A stretch of 64,000 nt of DNA from DYRB01 sp963845265. Its GTDB lineage: Bacteria > Pseudomonadota > Gammaproteobacteria > Chromatiales > Chromatiaceae. The DNA lies in contig CAWJRN010000009.1 in NCBI GenBank assembly GCA_963845265.1, positions 369,229 through 433,228 on the forward strand. The letters are read 5' to 3'. Below are positions 54,520-62,197 of the stretch, in pieces (within the stretch, counting starts at the first letter, position 1; every line of letters starts with the position of its first letter). Made by a program: the position numbers and the translations under genes. The notes beneath the pieces are model-generated. The model was not told where the DNA came from, did no database searches, and saw only the letters and a program-made list of their open reading frames with translations.

Positions 54520-54857
54520 TCTTCTGGCTCGATGCCCAGCTGCCGCCTTCCCTGGCGATCTGGCTTTCCAGGACCTTTGGCGTAGACGCACTGCAGTACG
54601 TGACTTGGGTCTGCGTGACGCAGAAGATCGCGAGATCTTCGATGCGGCCCGCGCCCGGCTCAACACGGTGATCGTGAGCTAAGGCTAGCGACTTCGTCGA
54701 CCTCGTCCTCCGCCTCGGTGCGCCGCCACAGGTTCTTTGGGTTACCTCCGGCAATCTGACCAATCGGCGCTTGCAGGCGGTGTTCTTGGCGCTCTTTCCC
54801 GATGCGATCGAATTTCTGAATGCTGGGGAGTCTGTGGTCGAGATAGGAGACCGGTAG
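54516..54857 (+). pseudogene. DUF5615 PIN-like toxin with two frameshifts
   Basis: From the GTG at 54516: IFWLDAQLPPSLAIWLSRTF and VDALQYV in frame one, then RDLGLRDAEDREIFDAARA and NTVIVS in a second frame from about 54600, then ASDFVDLVLRLGAPPQVLWV and FLALFPDAIEFLN in a third frame from about 54683 to a TAG at 54855-54857. Together they cover a whole toxin. Two indels separate them. Non-functional, paired with an intact DUF433 antitoxin. Confidence 0.85.
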
Positions 54858-54916
54858 CGGTCTCCGCCGGCAGGATGGGGTCAGAGTAGCGAACTGCATC
54901 CGACGGCCTGAGTCAG

Positions 54917-54979
54917 ACTCTGCTGACCTGATCCGGGCGTATCCTCACCGCCGACTCCCTCGGAGCGGTACTGCACTGA
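54917..54979 (+). pseudogene. Rpn-family 3'-end fragment
   Basis: CTCTGCTGACCTGATCCGGG and onward aligns with the last 63 bases of the intact Rpn gene, giving (R)ILTADSLGAVLH and the stop. The same 3' untranslated tail follows (from 54980, GGCCATGTGGCCCTGAGCAT), then hairpin-element copy C. Confidence 0.75.
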
Positions 54980-55040
54980 CGGCCATGTGGCCCTGAGCAT
55001 CCGGCGCCTGGCGGCGACCCGCGACGAGACCACCTTGGCG

Positions 55041-55110
55041 CTCGTTCCACCGCTCCTGCGGTGGAACGGAACGGCAGGCGCTCTGCGCCGCGGCCGCCAC
55101 AGGGCGCAGT
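55041..55110 (+). repeat. Triple-hairpin element, copy C (partial)
   Basis: Perfect hairpin 1 and most of hairpin 2 (CAGGGCGCAG). The third hairpin is missing. It follows the Rpn fragment and its tail with the same spacing (about 62 bases after the stop) as copy G. Confidence 0.82.
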
Positions 55111-55187
55111 AAGAACTATCTGAACCTGACCACCTTTCGTCCAGACCAGATACGATACGTGTATCGTCGTCGATACCCTGCCCAGCC

Positions 55188-56102
55188 ATGAGCCACGACC
55201 AGAACTTCAAGAACCTCATCCTCGACTATCCCCGCGAGGCACTCGCCTTCCTCGCCGAGGCCGAGGCACGCAACCTCTCCCCGGAGGTACGCATCACTCC
55301 CATCCGCCAGGAGCAGCTCAAGGAACGCCTGGGCGAGCGCTTCCGGGAACTGGATGTGCCCCTGCTTGTAGAATGGCCTGACGGCACCCGCGCCGGCCTG
55401 CTCTTCGTCATCGAAGAAGAGAGCGACCCCAGGCGCTTTTCAATCCTACGCCTCGCCCACTACTGCCTGGATATCGCCGAGCTCATCGATACCAGGCGCG
55501 TGGTCCCGGTGGTCATCTTTCTACGCGGAGCACCCAGCGAGCGAAGCCTGGACCTGGGTGGCGATGCTGCGACCTACCTGAGCTTCCGGTTCCTCTCCAT
55601 CGAACTGGCCACCATTCCCTACCAGCTCTATCGCGACAGCGACAACCTGGTGGCCCGCTTAAACCTACCCAACATGCAATACACGGCCAAAGAAAGGGTG
55701 GATGTCTACGCCGCGGCGGTACGCGGCATCACGACGCTAGAGTCCAATCCAGAACGTCAGATCAAGTACGCCGACTACATCGACATCTATGCCGCCCTTG
55801 ACGACAATGAACGCCAGCGATTCGAGCACGACTATGCACAGGAGACACACGCCATGACCACCTTCATGCAACGCATTCGTCAGGAAGGCCAGCAAGAAGG
55901 CCGCCAAGAGGGCCGCCAAGAGGGCCGCCAAGAGGGCCGCCAAGAAGGTGAGGTCTTAGTCCTGCTTCGTCTACTTCGGCTCAAATTCGGCGAGATCCCA
56001 CAGGAGACACACTCACGCATCCAGGCCGCCGATCCAGAGACCCTCCTCACTTGGTCCGAGCGCGTCCTCACCGCGACCAGTATCGACGAGATCATTCGCT
56101 GA
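55188..56102 (+). CDS. DUF4351/Rpn-related PD-(D/E)XK-like protein
   Basis: 304 residues. N-terminal nuclease-like region (LLVEWPDGTRAGLLFVIEEE, RFSILRLAHYCLDIAELI), but where Rpn proteins show an ExK motif this one reads EEES, so catalysis is doubtful. A linker of four or five QEGR tetrapeptides (about 225-248; repeat unit AAGAGGGCCGCC) is followed by a DUF4351 tail (LLRLKFGEIPQETHSRIQAA, LLTWSERVLTATSIDEIIR). A CGATACGTGTATCG palindrome (55153-55166) precedes the ATG. Intact ORF. Confidence 0.78.
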   Translation: MSHDQNFKNLILDYPREALAFLAEAEARNLSPEVRITPIRQEQLKERLGERFRELDVPLLVEWPDGTRAGLLFVIEEESDPRRFSILRLAHYCLDIAELIDTRRVVPVVIFLRGAPSERSLDLGGDAATYLSFRFLSIELATIPYQLYRDSDNLVARLNLPNMQYTAKERVDVYAAAVRGITTLESNPERQIKYADYIDIYAALDDNERQRFEHDYAQETHAMTTFMQRIRQEGQQEGRQEGRQEGRQEGRQEGEVLVLLRLLRLKFGEIPQETHSRIQAADPETLLTWSERVLTATSIDEIIR

Positions 56103-56280
56103 CCCCGACACCCATCAGGGTAACGCTGTACATTTTGCCTGCGAACCTGACTTGCGCATCGCCATGTGGCGGTTTCTTGGCAACTCTCTGGAAGACGCCA
56201 GGCCGCAGCTGGGTACCGCGCCGACGTGCGATCTGAGCACGCCCAACAGCCACGCCGGCTAACCGAGCACCGGTTAGAGC

Positions 56281-56466
56281 AGCAAGTACATCGCACAGGG
56301 CGTAGAGCGGGGAGTACAGCTAGGCATGCAGCAGGGCGAGGCCGCCGTCCTCTTGCGCCAGATTGCGCGCAAGTTCGGTCCCCCGAGCGAGCTGGTCCGC
56401 AAAACGCAACGTCGAAGTGGATACTAAAACTTTGCTGACCTGGTCGGAACGCATCCTGAGCGCCGA
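56281..56466 (+). pseudogene. Rpn-family 3' fragment
   Basis: From AGTACATCGCACAGGGCGTA to GGAACGCATCCTGAGCGCC the sequence aligns, with several frameshifts, to the last third of the intact Rpn gene (its repeated QGVxQGV linker and the RKFGPP, LLTWSERIL blocks). It joins directly to hairpin-element copy D. Confidence 0.78.
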
Positions 56467-56505
56467 AATGAGGCGAGTGGTTACATTGCCGAGTGGTGTA
56501 ACGAG
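56462..56505 (+). repeat. Triple-hairpin element, copy D (third hairpin only)
   Basis: GCCGAAATGAGGCGAGTGGT then TACATTGCCGAGTGGTGTAACGAG-like sequence matches the 3' third of the element. In the stem, both arm changes keep pairing through G-T wobble (ATTGC against GTGGT), the kind of change expected if RNA structure mattered. Confidence 0.75.
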
Positions 56506-56745
56506 TAGAAAGTGGGGACCTCAGCGTCGGTGGCCGATTTCTGGTCTGGCCCTGAGTTCGCCGCTACCTTGTCGGCCGCTGCAAAGAAAAAAAGCGGGAC
56601 TGCCGCAGCAGTCCCATTGTCGGTCAGGCTATCTAAAGGGATCTGACCCCTTTTGGCCGACCCCTTTTTCGTCCTGACCCCGTCCCGTTTCCCTGCCCCT
56701 GCTATACTGCCTATTTTGGCTAAAATAGCTCGTTTGGGGCATGTT

Positions 56746-57015
56746 ATGATCGTTATGACATCTGTCGAGGCGCAGAACCGATTCGGAGAGCTCATCGACC
56801 GGGCGCAGCGCGAACCGATTGAGATCACGCGTCGCGGCCGTCCGATCGCCTACGTGATCGCCGAGCATGATCTCAAGGGACTTCGGGATCTGAGCCAACG
56901 ACGCGAAGCCGCAGTGCAATGGTATGCAAGCTACCGAGAGTCGGCCGTCAGCCGTCCGGAGGCAGCCGCACTGATCGACGACGACATCAACCGTTTCGTG
57001 CATGAGCTTCGCTAG
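56746..57015 (+). CDS. Phd/YefM-type antitoxin
   Basis: 89 residues from the ATG at 56746 (an ATG at 56755 is also possible). MTSVEAQNRFGELIDRAQRE and EITRRGRPIAYVIAEHDLKG are typical. It overlaps by 14 bases a PIN toxin frame that is truncated. The upstream 56636-56655 contains AAGGGATCTGACCCCTTTT, also found near 62854. Confidence 0.86.
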   Translation: MIVMTSVEAQNRFGELIDRAQREPIEITRRGRPIAYVIAEHDLKGLRDLSQRREAAVQWYASYRESAVSRPEAAALIDDDINRFVHELR

Positions 57016-57172
57016 ACGCTTGGTGCTGGATACCGGCGTTTTGGTGAGTGCCGCCATACGCCCGAGCTCCGTACCCGCCCTGGCCTTCGAGAAGGCCCTA
57101 CTGAGGTTCGAAGTGTGCGCCAGCGCCGAAACGCTTGCCGAGCTGGCGAGCGTGCTCGGTCGGGCGAAATAA
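57002..57172 (+). pseudogene. PIN-domain toxin truncated at an IS3 end
   Basis: 56 residues: RRLVLDTGVLVSAAIRPSSV, then ALAFEKALLRFEVCASAETL and AELASVLGRAK, a COG1569-type PIN N-terminal half with the first catalytic Asp. It ends in TAA three bases before the IS3-type terminal sequence. The missing C-terminus would hold the remaining acidic residues. Compare the full-length relative at 62938. Confidence 0.82.
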
Positions 57173-57174
57173 AG

Positions 57175-57578
57175 TGGACCCCGAAAACCAGACAGTAATT
57201 TAAGCTGGTACCCGAGCAAACGGGGCAGAGAAAGATGGGTGAAGCGAAGCGCAAGACGTACACGGCGGCGTTCAAGGCCAAGGTGGGGCTAGAAGCGATC
57301 CGTGGGGCCAAAACGGTCAACGAGATCGATCAGGATTGCGGGGTGCATCCGGCGCAAGTGGGGCAGTGGAAGAAGGAGATCTTGGAGCAGGCCGGGAGCC
57401 TGTTCGAGACCAAGCGGGGGCGCAAGAAGGACGATGGTCAGGGGGAGCCCGAGCGGCTCTACAGCGAGATCGGGCGGTTGAAGATGGAACTGGACTGGTT
57501 GAGAAAAAAGTCCGGGATGAGCCTGTGATCGTGCGGCGCGGTTGGATCGAGCGCGAAGGAGAGTTGGCGGCGCGACGC
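57175..57578 (+). mobile_element. IS3-family insertion sequence, 3' part deleted
   Basis: TGGACCCCGAAAACCAGACA is an IS3-type left end. orfA follows, with the slippery A-AAA-AAG at 57504-57510 for programmed -1 frameshifting. Only about 17 codons of orfB (VRRGWIEREGELAARR) remain before homology stops near 57578. No right end was found; sequence after it resembles 53300-53375. Confidence 0.75.
57235..57528 (+). CDS. IS3-family transposase OrfA
   Basis: 97 residues with an N-terminal helix-turn-helix (KRKTYTAAFKAKVGLEAIRG, VNEIDQDCGVHPAQVGQWKK) and a C-terminal leucine-zipper-like coil (LYSEIGRLKMELDWLRKKSG). This DNA-binding part would regulate and target transposition, but the catalytic OrfB is missing, so the element is inactive. 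Confidence 0.9.
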   Translation: MGEAKRKTYTAAFKAKVGLEAIRGAKTVNEIDQDCGVHPAQVGQWKKEILEQAGSLFETKRGRKKDDGQGEPERLYSEIGRLKMELDWLRKKSGMSL

Positions 57579-57677
57579 AGCATCTTCCCAGCGGCCCTTG
57601 TGGCCGCCGGGGAACCCCGTTTCCCACTTCTCTCCTTCAGCCGAAGCCTCACCAGGAACTCGCCTACACTCATGTTT

Positions 57678-57788
57678 ACGTTCCACCGCTCCTGCGGTGG
57701 AACGTAACGGCAGGTGCTCTGCGCCGCGTCCTCCCCAGGGCGCAGAGCGCCGAAGGCGAGTCGTTGCACCGCCGAGCGGTGTAACGAG
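57678..57788 (+). repeat. Triple-hairpin element, copy E
   Basis: Full-length copy. Hairpin 1 (ACGTTCCACCGC / GCGGTGGAACGT) is extended by one pair; hairpin 2 is perfect in both 13-base arms except the loop; hairpin 3 has a G-T wobble (CGTTGCACCGC / GCGGTGTAACG). It lies 69 bases upstream of the intact Rpn gene rather than after one. Confidence 0.87.
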
Positions 57789-57857
57789 TAAGAGTTGGCG
57801 TCCGAGCATTCGGGACGGGGTTGCCAACCCCTGCCGCCCTGGTTAGCCTCTGCCGCC

Positions 57858-58817
57858 ATGGATCCGATCCCCACACCCCACGACTGCTTCTTCCGCGAAG
57901 GCTTCGGGCACCGAGAGGTCGCCGAGGATTTCCTCCGCCACAACCTCCCCGAGGCGTTGCTCACCGAGCTGGATCTGACCACGCTCAGCATTGCCAAAGA
58001 CACCTACGTCTCGCCCGAACTGCGCCAGGTCTACTCGGATCTGGTCTACACGATCGGGTATCGCGACAGCGTCATGCAGGTCTACCTGCTGTTTGAGCAC
58101 AAGAGCAAGCCTGAGCACTGGACCCTATTGCAGCTGCTGCGCTATGTGGTGGCGGCCGGCGAGGAGTACCGCAAGCAGCACCCGCGGGCGCGCCGACTGC
58201 CGCCGGTCTACCCCCTCGTGCTCTACCATGGCCGTAGCCTGTGGCGGGTACCGACCAGCTTCCACGACCTGGTGGAGCCGCTCCCGGCGGCGCTGGCGCC
58301 TTATGTCCCGCAGTTCCGATACGCCCTGCATGACATCTCTGCACGCAGCAACGCCGAGATCAAAGGCAAAGTCCTGACGCGTCTGGTGCAGTTGGCCCTG
58401 CGCCACATCTACAGCCCGGAGCCAGCCGAGCGGCTGCGGGAGTTGCTCGGGCTGATCGAGCAGATCTGCGACCAGCCCACGGCGTTGGAAATCCTCGAAT
58501 CGCTGTTGCGGTACTATGTGCAAGGCACCCGGCGCCTGGAAGAACAGGATGTTCGGGCGCTATTGCAGACCATGCCTACCGGAGAGCCGCTCATGCAGAC
58601 CTTTATCGACAAATACATCGCGCAGGGCGTAGAGCAGGGCGTACAGCAGGGCGTACAGCAGGGCGAAACCGCCATGCTCTTGCGCCAGATCGAGCGCAAG
58701 TTCGGCCCCCCGAGCGCGCCGGTCCGCAAACGCATCGTCGAAGCCGACGCCGAAACCCTGCTGACTTGGTCCGAGCGCATCCTCACCGCCGACACCCTCG
58801 AGGCGGTACTGCACTGA
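57858..58817 (+). CDS. Rpn family recombination-promoting nuclease/putative transposase
   Basis: 319 residues from the ATG at 57858. FFREGFGHREVAEDFLRHNL opens the Rpn domain; SDLVYTIGYRDSVMQVYLLF then EHKSKPE gives the D...ExK catalytic pattern. Near 258-275 QGVEQGVQQGVQQG forms a short repeat linker before a DUF4351 tail (RKFGPPSAPVRKRIVEADAE, LLTWSERILTADTLEAVLH). The only intact Rpn copy in the island; at least four fragments elsewhere derive from close relatives. The usual 3' tail follows, but no hairpins. Confidence 0.88.
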   Translation: MDPIPTPHDCFFREGFGHREVAEDFLRHNLPEALLTELDLTTLSIAKDTYVSPELRQVYSDLVYTIGYRDSVMQVYLLFEHKSKPEHWTLLQLLRYVVAAGEEYRKQHPRARRLPPVYPLVLYHGRSLWRVPTSFHDLVEPLPAALAPYVPQFRYALHDISARSNAEIKGKVLTRLVQLALRHIYSPEPAERLRELLGLIEQICDQPTALEILESLLRYYVQGTRRLEEQDVRALLQTMPTGEPLMQTFIDKYIAQGVEQGVQQGVQQGETAMLLRQIERKFGPPSAPVRKRIVEADAETLLTWSERILTADTLEAVLH

Positions 58818-59336
58818 CGTCCATGTGGCCCTGAGCATCCTGCGCCTGACGGGGACCCGCGACGAGATCCGCGTGATGCCCAGGCGGGGTGGGGCATTCG
58901 AACCTGGGCAAATATGCAATGACCGGCCATCGGCGGTTTGCCGATGAGGGTCTCCTGAGTGAGTGGCCGCGATTTCGGAAAGTGAGTCAAATTCCGTGCT
59001 CGACGGGGGCGCAACGGTGGGAGCGGCACCCCGCCGCGACTGAGCGTCTTCCAGAGCAGTCGGTGGAAGTCGCTGCTTCGCGCCGACGGTGGCGACGCTC
59101 TCACGGATTGATCACCAGTGTGGCCCTATTCGGGCCGAAAGTGGGCGATGTGAGATTTGACCGCGTGTGTCGCTCGCCGCTTGCGAAACGTTTCGGGGTC
59201 CAGACGCCGCGGCGTTTCCCATTCTGTAGCCCCACCAAGACGTTCGGCAAGGGGCTGCAATCCCCGTCGTGCTCGGGTATCGATCCATAGCACTCAATCT
59301 TCAAGAAGGCTGAGTGCCTAACGAGGAAGGCAATCG
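58818..59336. other. Gene-free stretch after the intact Rpn gene
   Basis: 519 bases. Begins with the tail shared by Rpn fragments (GTCCATGTGGCCCTGAGCAT to GACGAGAT), then changes. CGAAAGTGGGCGATGTGAGA at 59138 matches CGAAAGTGGGCAATGTGAGA at 54138. A ribosome-binding site (AGGAAGG) for the next gene is at its right end. No other feature seen. Confidence 0.5.
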
Positions 59337-60233
59337 ATGTCAACCCGAGCCTGGTATGAGTACTATGTGGTCGATGCCGCTCACAACGACATTACCCTCA
59401 CGTTCCAATTCTATAAATGGGGCGATGGCGGCCCGGAAAACGCTTTAACTGAACTTGCGTTTCTCAACGAGAAAGTCCAAGGCCACAAGGGACAATTGCC
59501 GATCGGATGGCTGGATCGGTTATTGCGCGAACAACTCGGTGAACTGTACTCGGCTCTCCCGGACCACTTCTCGCTTGCGGCATTCTTATTCTTGCTCCAA
59601 CGCGCAAACGAAGAGATCCACCGCTGGACCCCATCCCAATACGCCAAAATGCCCAAGGAGCAGCGACCTGACTATCGTCTCGGGTTCGCCATCGGCCATG
59701 GTATTGCGATGAACGCATTTCAACCCCGAGGGCATATTGACCCCCATCTGGATCGCGTCCTTACCTTTGTTGCCACAGGCTATTTCGTGAGACCATGGAA
59801 GCATTACGGCCTGCGACTCTCGGTACTGGAATGGTTGCAATATCTCACCCAGGCGACCTTCGAGAACGACATGGGTTCGATTTCAGGCGATTTCACTGCA
59901 CCCGGGTTTGACATCAGTTTTGTCCACCGCTTTTTCATTTGGACGAAGCCCGATGCGTCCGGCCTGATGATCGATCGGATTGCCATCCAACTCTGTGGCC
60001 GCGATGGCACCGATTTGTTGTCACCCATGCCCACGGTCCCTGGCCCAAAAGGGGACGATGTTGCGTATAAGCTCGAGTTGGCGGACGAACTGAAGCAAGA
60101 GATCGGCAAGTTGGGCACAGAGACCTGGACGCTGAGCAACGCGCTGGAGTCATTTCGCATGCGCCCAGATCACTTTTGGAAGTTGAGGGACTATGAGCAC
60201 CCTGCCATCATCGCCGAGACAGAGCGCGCCTAG
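59337..60233 (+). CDS. Hypothetical protein, 298 residues
   Basis: Not recognised. Soluble, no signal peptide, no membrane segment. N-terminus STRAWYEYYVVDAAHNDITL, middle SLAAFLFLLQRANEEIHRWT and HGIAMNAFQPRGHIDPHLDR, C-terminus with a charged helix. Lower GC than the surrounding genes, and the frame is well formed behind AGGAAGG, so it is a real gene probably acquired by transfer. No catalytic motif could be named. Confidence 0.7.
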   Translation: MSTRAWYEYYVVDAAHNDITLTFQFYKWGDGGPENALTELAFLNEKVQGHKGQLPIGWLDRLLREQLGELYSALPDHFSLAAFLFLLQRANEEIHRWTPSQYAKMPKEQRPDYRLGFAIGHGIAMNAFQPRGHIDPHLDRVLTFVATGYFVRPWKHYGLRLSVLEWLQYLTQATFENDMGSISGDFTAPGFDISFVHRFFIWTKPDASGLMIDRIAIQLCGRDGTDLLSPMPTVPGPKGDDVAYKLELADELKQEIGKLGTETWTLSNALESFRMRPDHFWKLRDYEHPAIIAETERA

Positions 60234-60309
60234 GGCATGACTCAGCGCGGTCGAGTGGACCGGAGGCAGAGATCACTGCCGTTAGGTTTGGGAAACCCCG
60301 TAGACCCGG

Positions 60310-60386
60310 CAGGGAATGCCGGAACCCAGATGTCGGGGATGGCAAGCCAGGACACATCCATGTAGTCTGGATACCGGCAATCCCTG
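60310..60386. repeat. Inverted repeat with CAGGGAATGCCGG ends
   Basis: 21-base arms (60310-60330 and 60366-60386) pair with three mismatches across a 35-base loop. It resembles the common CTGGATTCCGGCATTCC-type intergenic hairpins of proteobacteria. Lies in the 699-bp gene-free gap at 60234-60932, which otherwise holds only hairpin-element copy F and unassigned sequence. Confidence 0.6.
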
Positions 60387-60658
60387 TCGATGTGACGACC
60401 AAGCTTAATGGCATTGGTGCGACACGAAGTTGCATGCGTATTGATCAGGGACTTTTGAGATTCGGGGTTCTGCCGCCGGTATCCTGTTGGGCCGTGCGTC
60501 GGGGTAACCTCTGGGTGCGAAGCGTCCGGGACACCGGTAGCCTTAACCTGTCGGGTGGGCTGCGGCTGAACCGCGAGGATAAGGTGGCGGCTGCCAGCCA
60601 TAGGGTGGTCGGGAGTTGGGGTTCAGGGCAAGGCTTACTCAGGTGAACCGCTGTTGCT

Positions 60659-60772
60659 CTCGTTCCACCGCTCCTGCGGTGGAACGGGACAGGTAGGCGC
60701 TCTGCGCCGCGGGCCTTGCCGGGGCACAGAGCGCCGAAGGTGAGTGGTTACACCGCCGAGCGGTGTAACGAG
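60659..60772 (+). repeat. Triple-hairpin element, copy F
   Basis: Full length. Hairpins 1 and 3 are perfect; hairpin 2 has one mismatch in the right arm (GGCACAGAGCGCC). Isolated from Rpn sequence, showing that the element can exist without it. Confidence 0.88.
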
Positions 60773-60932
60773 TAAATACTTGCACAGTCTCAGAGCTTGA
60801 CAACCAATTGATGGGATCCAATTAATCGGTCGGGGGGTAAGGTCGCCCGTAACGGCCCAGGCCCTACGCTCTGCCCCGCTCGCCCGCCCCGAAAACCCTA
60901 GCGGCACCCGTCCAGTCATTGAGGATGCACCC

Positions 60933-61148
60933 ATGCCCAGCGTCACCCTGAAGGCCCATTTCGACGGTCAGGCGATCATGCTCGATGAGCCCTATGCTTT
61001 GCCGGCCAATGCCCGCCTGTTAGTCACGTTGGTGGAGTCCGAGCGGGACGTGGAACGTGGCGCCTGGACCGACCTGTCTCTGTCGGGTCTTGCCGGGGCC
61101 TATGGGGAGGACGAGCCAGATTATGGCCCGGCGGATGTGAAGCGGTGA
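60933..61148 (+). CDS. DUF2281/AbrB-like antitoxin
   Basis: 71 residues: VTLKAHFDGQAIMLDEPYAL, then ARLLVTLVESE and LSLSGLAGAYGEDEPDYG, a common VapB-like small antitoxin pattern in purple bacteria and cyanobacteria. Its stop overlaps the next ATG (TGATG). Intact, but the toxin beside it is broken. Confidence 0.78.
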   Translation: MPSVTLKAHFDGQAIMLDEPYALPANARLLVTLVESERDVERGAWTDLSLSGLAGAYGEDEPDYGPADVKR

Positions 61149-61491
61149 TGAACGAGGGAGATGTAGTCCTGACACCCCTTCGCAGGCGGATGGTCGAACC
61201 AAAAACCGGCCGTGTATCGCCCTGCGACGGATGCCCGGTTTCGGCGACTGGCTGGTGTGCGGCGTCAGTACGCAACTACGCCAGGCCGTCTTGGGCTTCG
61301 ACGAGCCCCTTCGGGCCGAGGATGCCGACTTCGTCGGGAGTGGCCTCAAGGCCCCGTCGATCATACGTCTAGGTTTCTTGGGCGTGGTGCCGGAGGAACG
61401 CCTCCTCGGCGTTATCGGCGCTCTGGCACCGGAGCGACATCGGAGTTTGCTGCGACGGCTGAGTGCCTACCTCAACGCCGAGCAGGCTTGA
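61148..61491 (+). pseudogene. PemK/MazF-like toxin with one-base deletion
   Basis: MNEGDVVLTPL in the first frame is followed, after a shift at about 61181, by QADGRTKNRPCIALRRMPGF, GDWLVCGVSTQLRQAV and LKAPSIIRLGFLGVV in another frame, to a TGA at 61491. Restoring one base gives a complete PemK/MazF endoribonuclease. The start overlaps the antitoxin stop (TGATG). Confidence 0.82.
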
Positions 61492-61542
61492 GCGGATCGG
61501 CAGGAACGGGTCCACCCACACCATCCTGAGGAGACCAGAGTC

Positions 61543-61744
61543 ATGCCCACCTACCTCCGACAGGTCCGCCAGGAAGCCCGCCAGGAGTGGGAAGCCTCTA
61601 GTCCTGGAGTGCTAGATCCAGCTCAAGTTCGGCACCATCCCTGACGAGGTCTGGCGCCGCATCCAGGCGCCCGATGCCAAGACCCAGCTGAACAGGTCCG
61701 AGCGCATCCTCACCGCCGACACCATCGAGGCGGTACTGCACTGA
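61543..61744 (+). pseudogene. DUF4351/Rpn-family 3' fragment
   Basis: MPTYLRQVRQEARQEW starts it, an internal frameshift follows, then LKFGTIPDEVWRRIQAPDAK and RSERILTADTIEAVLH to the stop. The shared tail (61745 onward) and hairpin copy G lie directly behind it. This is the clearest fragment-tail-element series in the window. Confidence 0.78.
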
Positions 61745-61806
61745 CTGTCATGTGATCCTGAACATCTTGCGGCCTGACGGAGACCGGCGACGAGACCACC
61801 TTGGCC

Positions 61807-61919
61807 CTCGTTCCACCGCTCCTGCGGTGGAACGGAACGGCAGGCGCTCTGCGCCGCGGGTCTTGCCGGGGCGCAGAGCGCCGAAGGCGAGTCGTTACAC
61901 CGCCGAGCGGTGTAACGAG
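61807..61919 (+). repeat. Triple-hairpin element, copy G (reference copy)
   Basis: All three stems are perfect: 61809-61834 (11 bp, TCCT loop), 61843-61882 (13 bp, GGCGCTCTGCGCC / GGCGCAGAGCGCC) and 61893-61917 (11 bp, CGA loop). The left arm of hairpin 1 (CTCGTTCCACCGC) and the right arm of hairpin 3 (GCGGTGTAACGAG) are also complementary with one mismatch, giving 13-base terminal inverted repeats. Confidence 0.9.
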
Positions 61920-62099
61920 TGCAATGCTCTCCCGGTTCAATTGTCGGCCCCGTTCCGCTGCCAGCGCCCGGGTGCCGCCGACACCTCTGGGAGCGCCGCC
62001 TCTGCCGCTGTTCCTGACGGGGCTCTACTCCCTCCGTCCCTCGGCGTCGTCGGCTGCCATGCTGGCATCTTCCAGTGGCGTCTCTGGCCGCCAAGGAAG

Positions 62100-62197
62100 G
62101 CCGACATGCTGGGGATGCAGGAGCATTCCCAGCATGCAAGCACGCCCCCACACTGCCCTGTGTTGGTGGTGATTCCAGCGAGTAGGCGTTTGTCCAA
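62100..62197 (-). pseudogene. DUF433 relic
   Basis: Minus-strand LDKRLLAGITTNTGQCGG resembles LDKQRLEARITTHPRQCGG of the DUF433 gene at 54289; after a frame change RACMLGMLLHPQHV continues the pattern less well. Very short and degenerate. Confidence 0.45.

Noticed and set aside
55860..55950. Possible CRISPR-like array in the 12-base repeats
   Set aside because: Units are contiguous without spacers and lie inside a coding frame; they are a tetrapeptide repeat.
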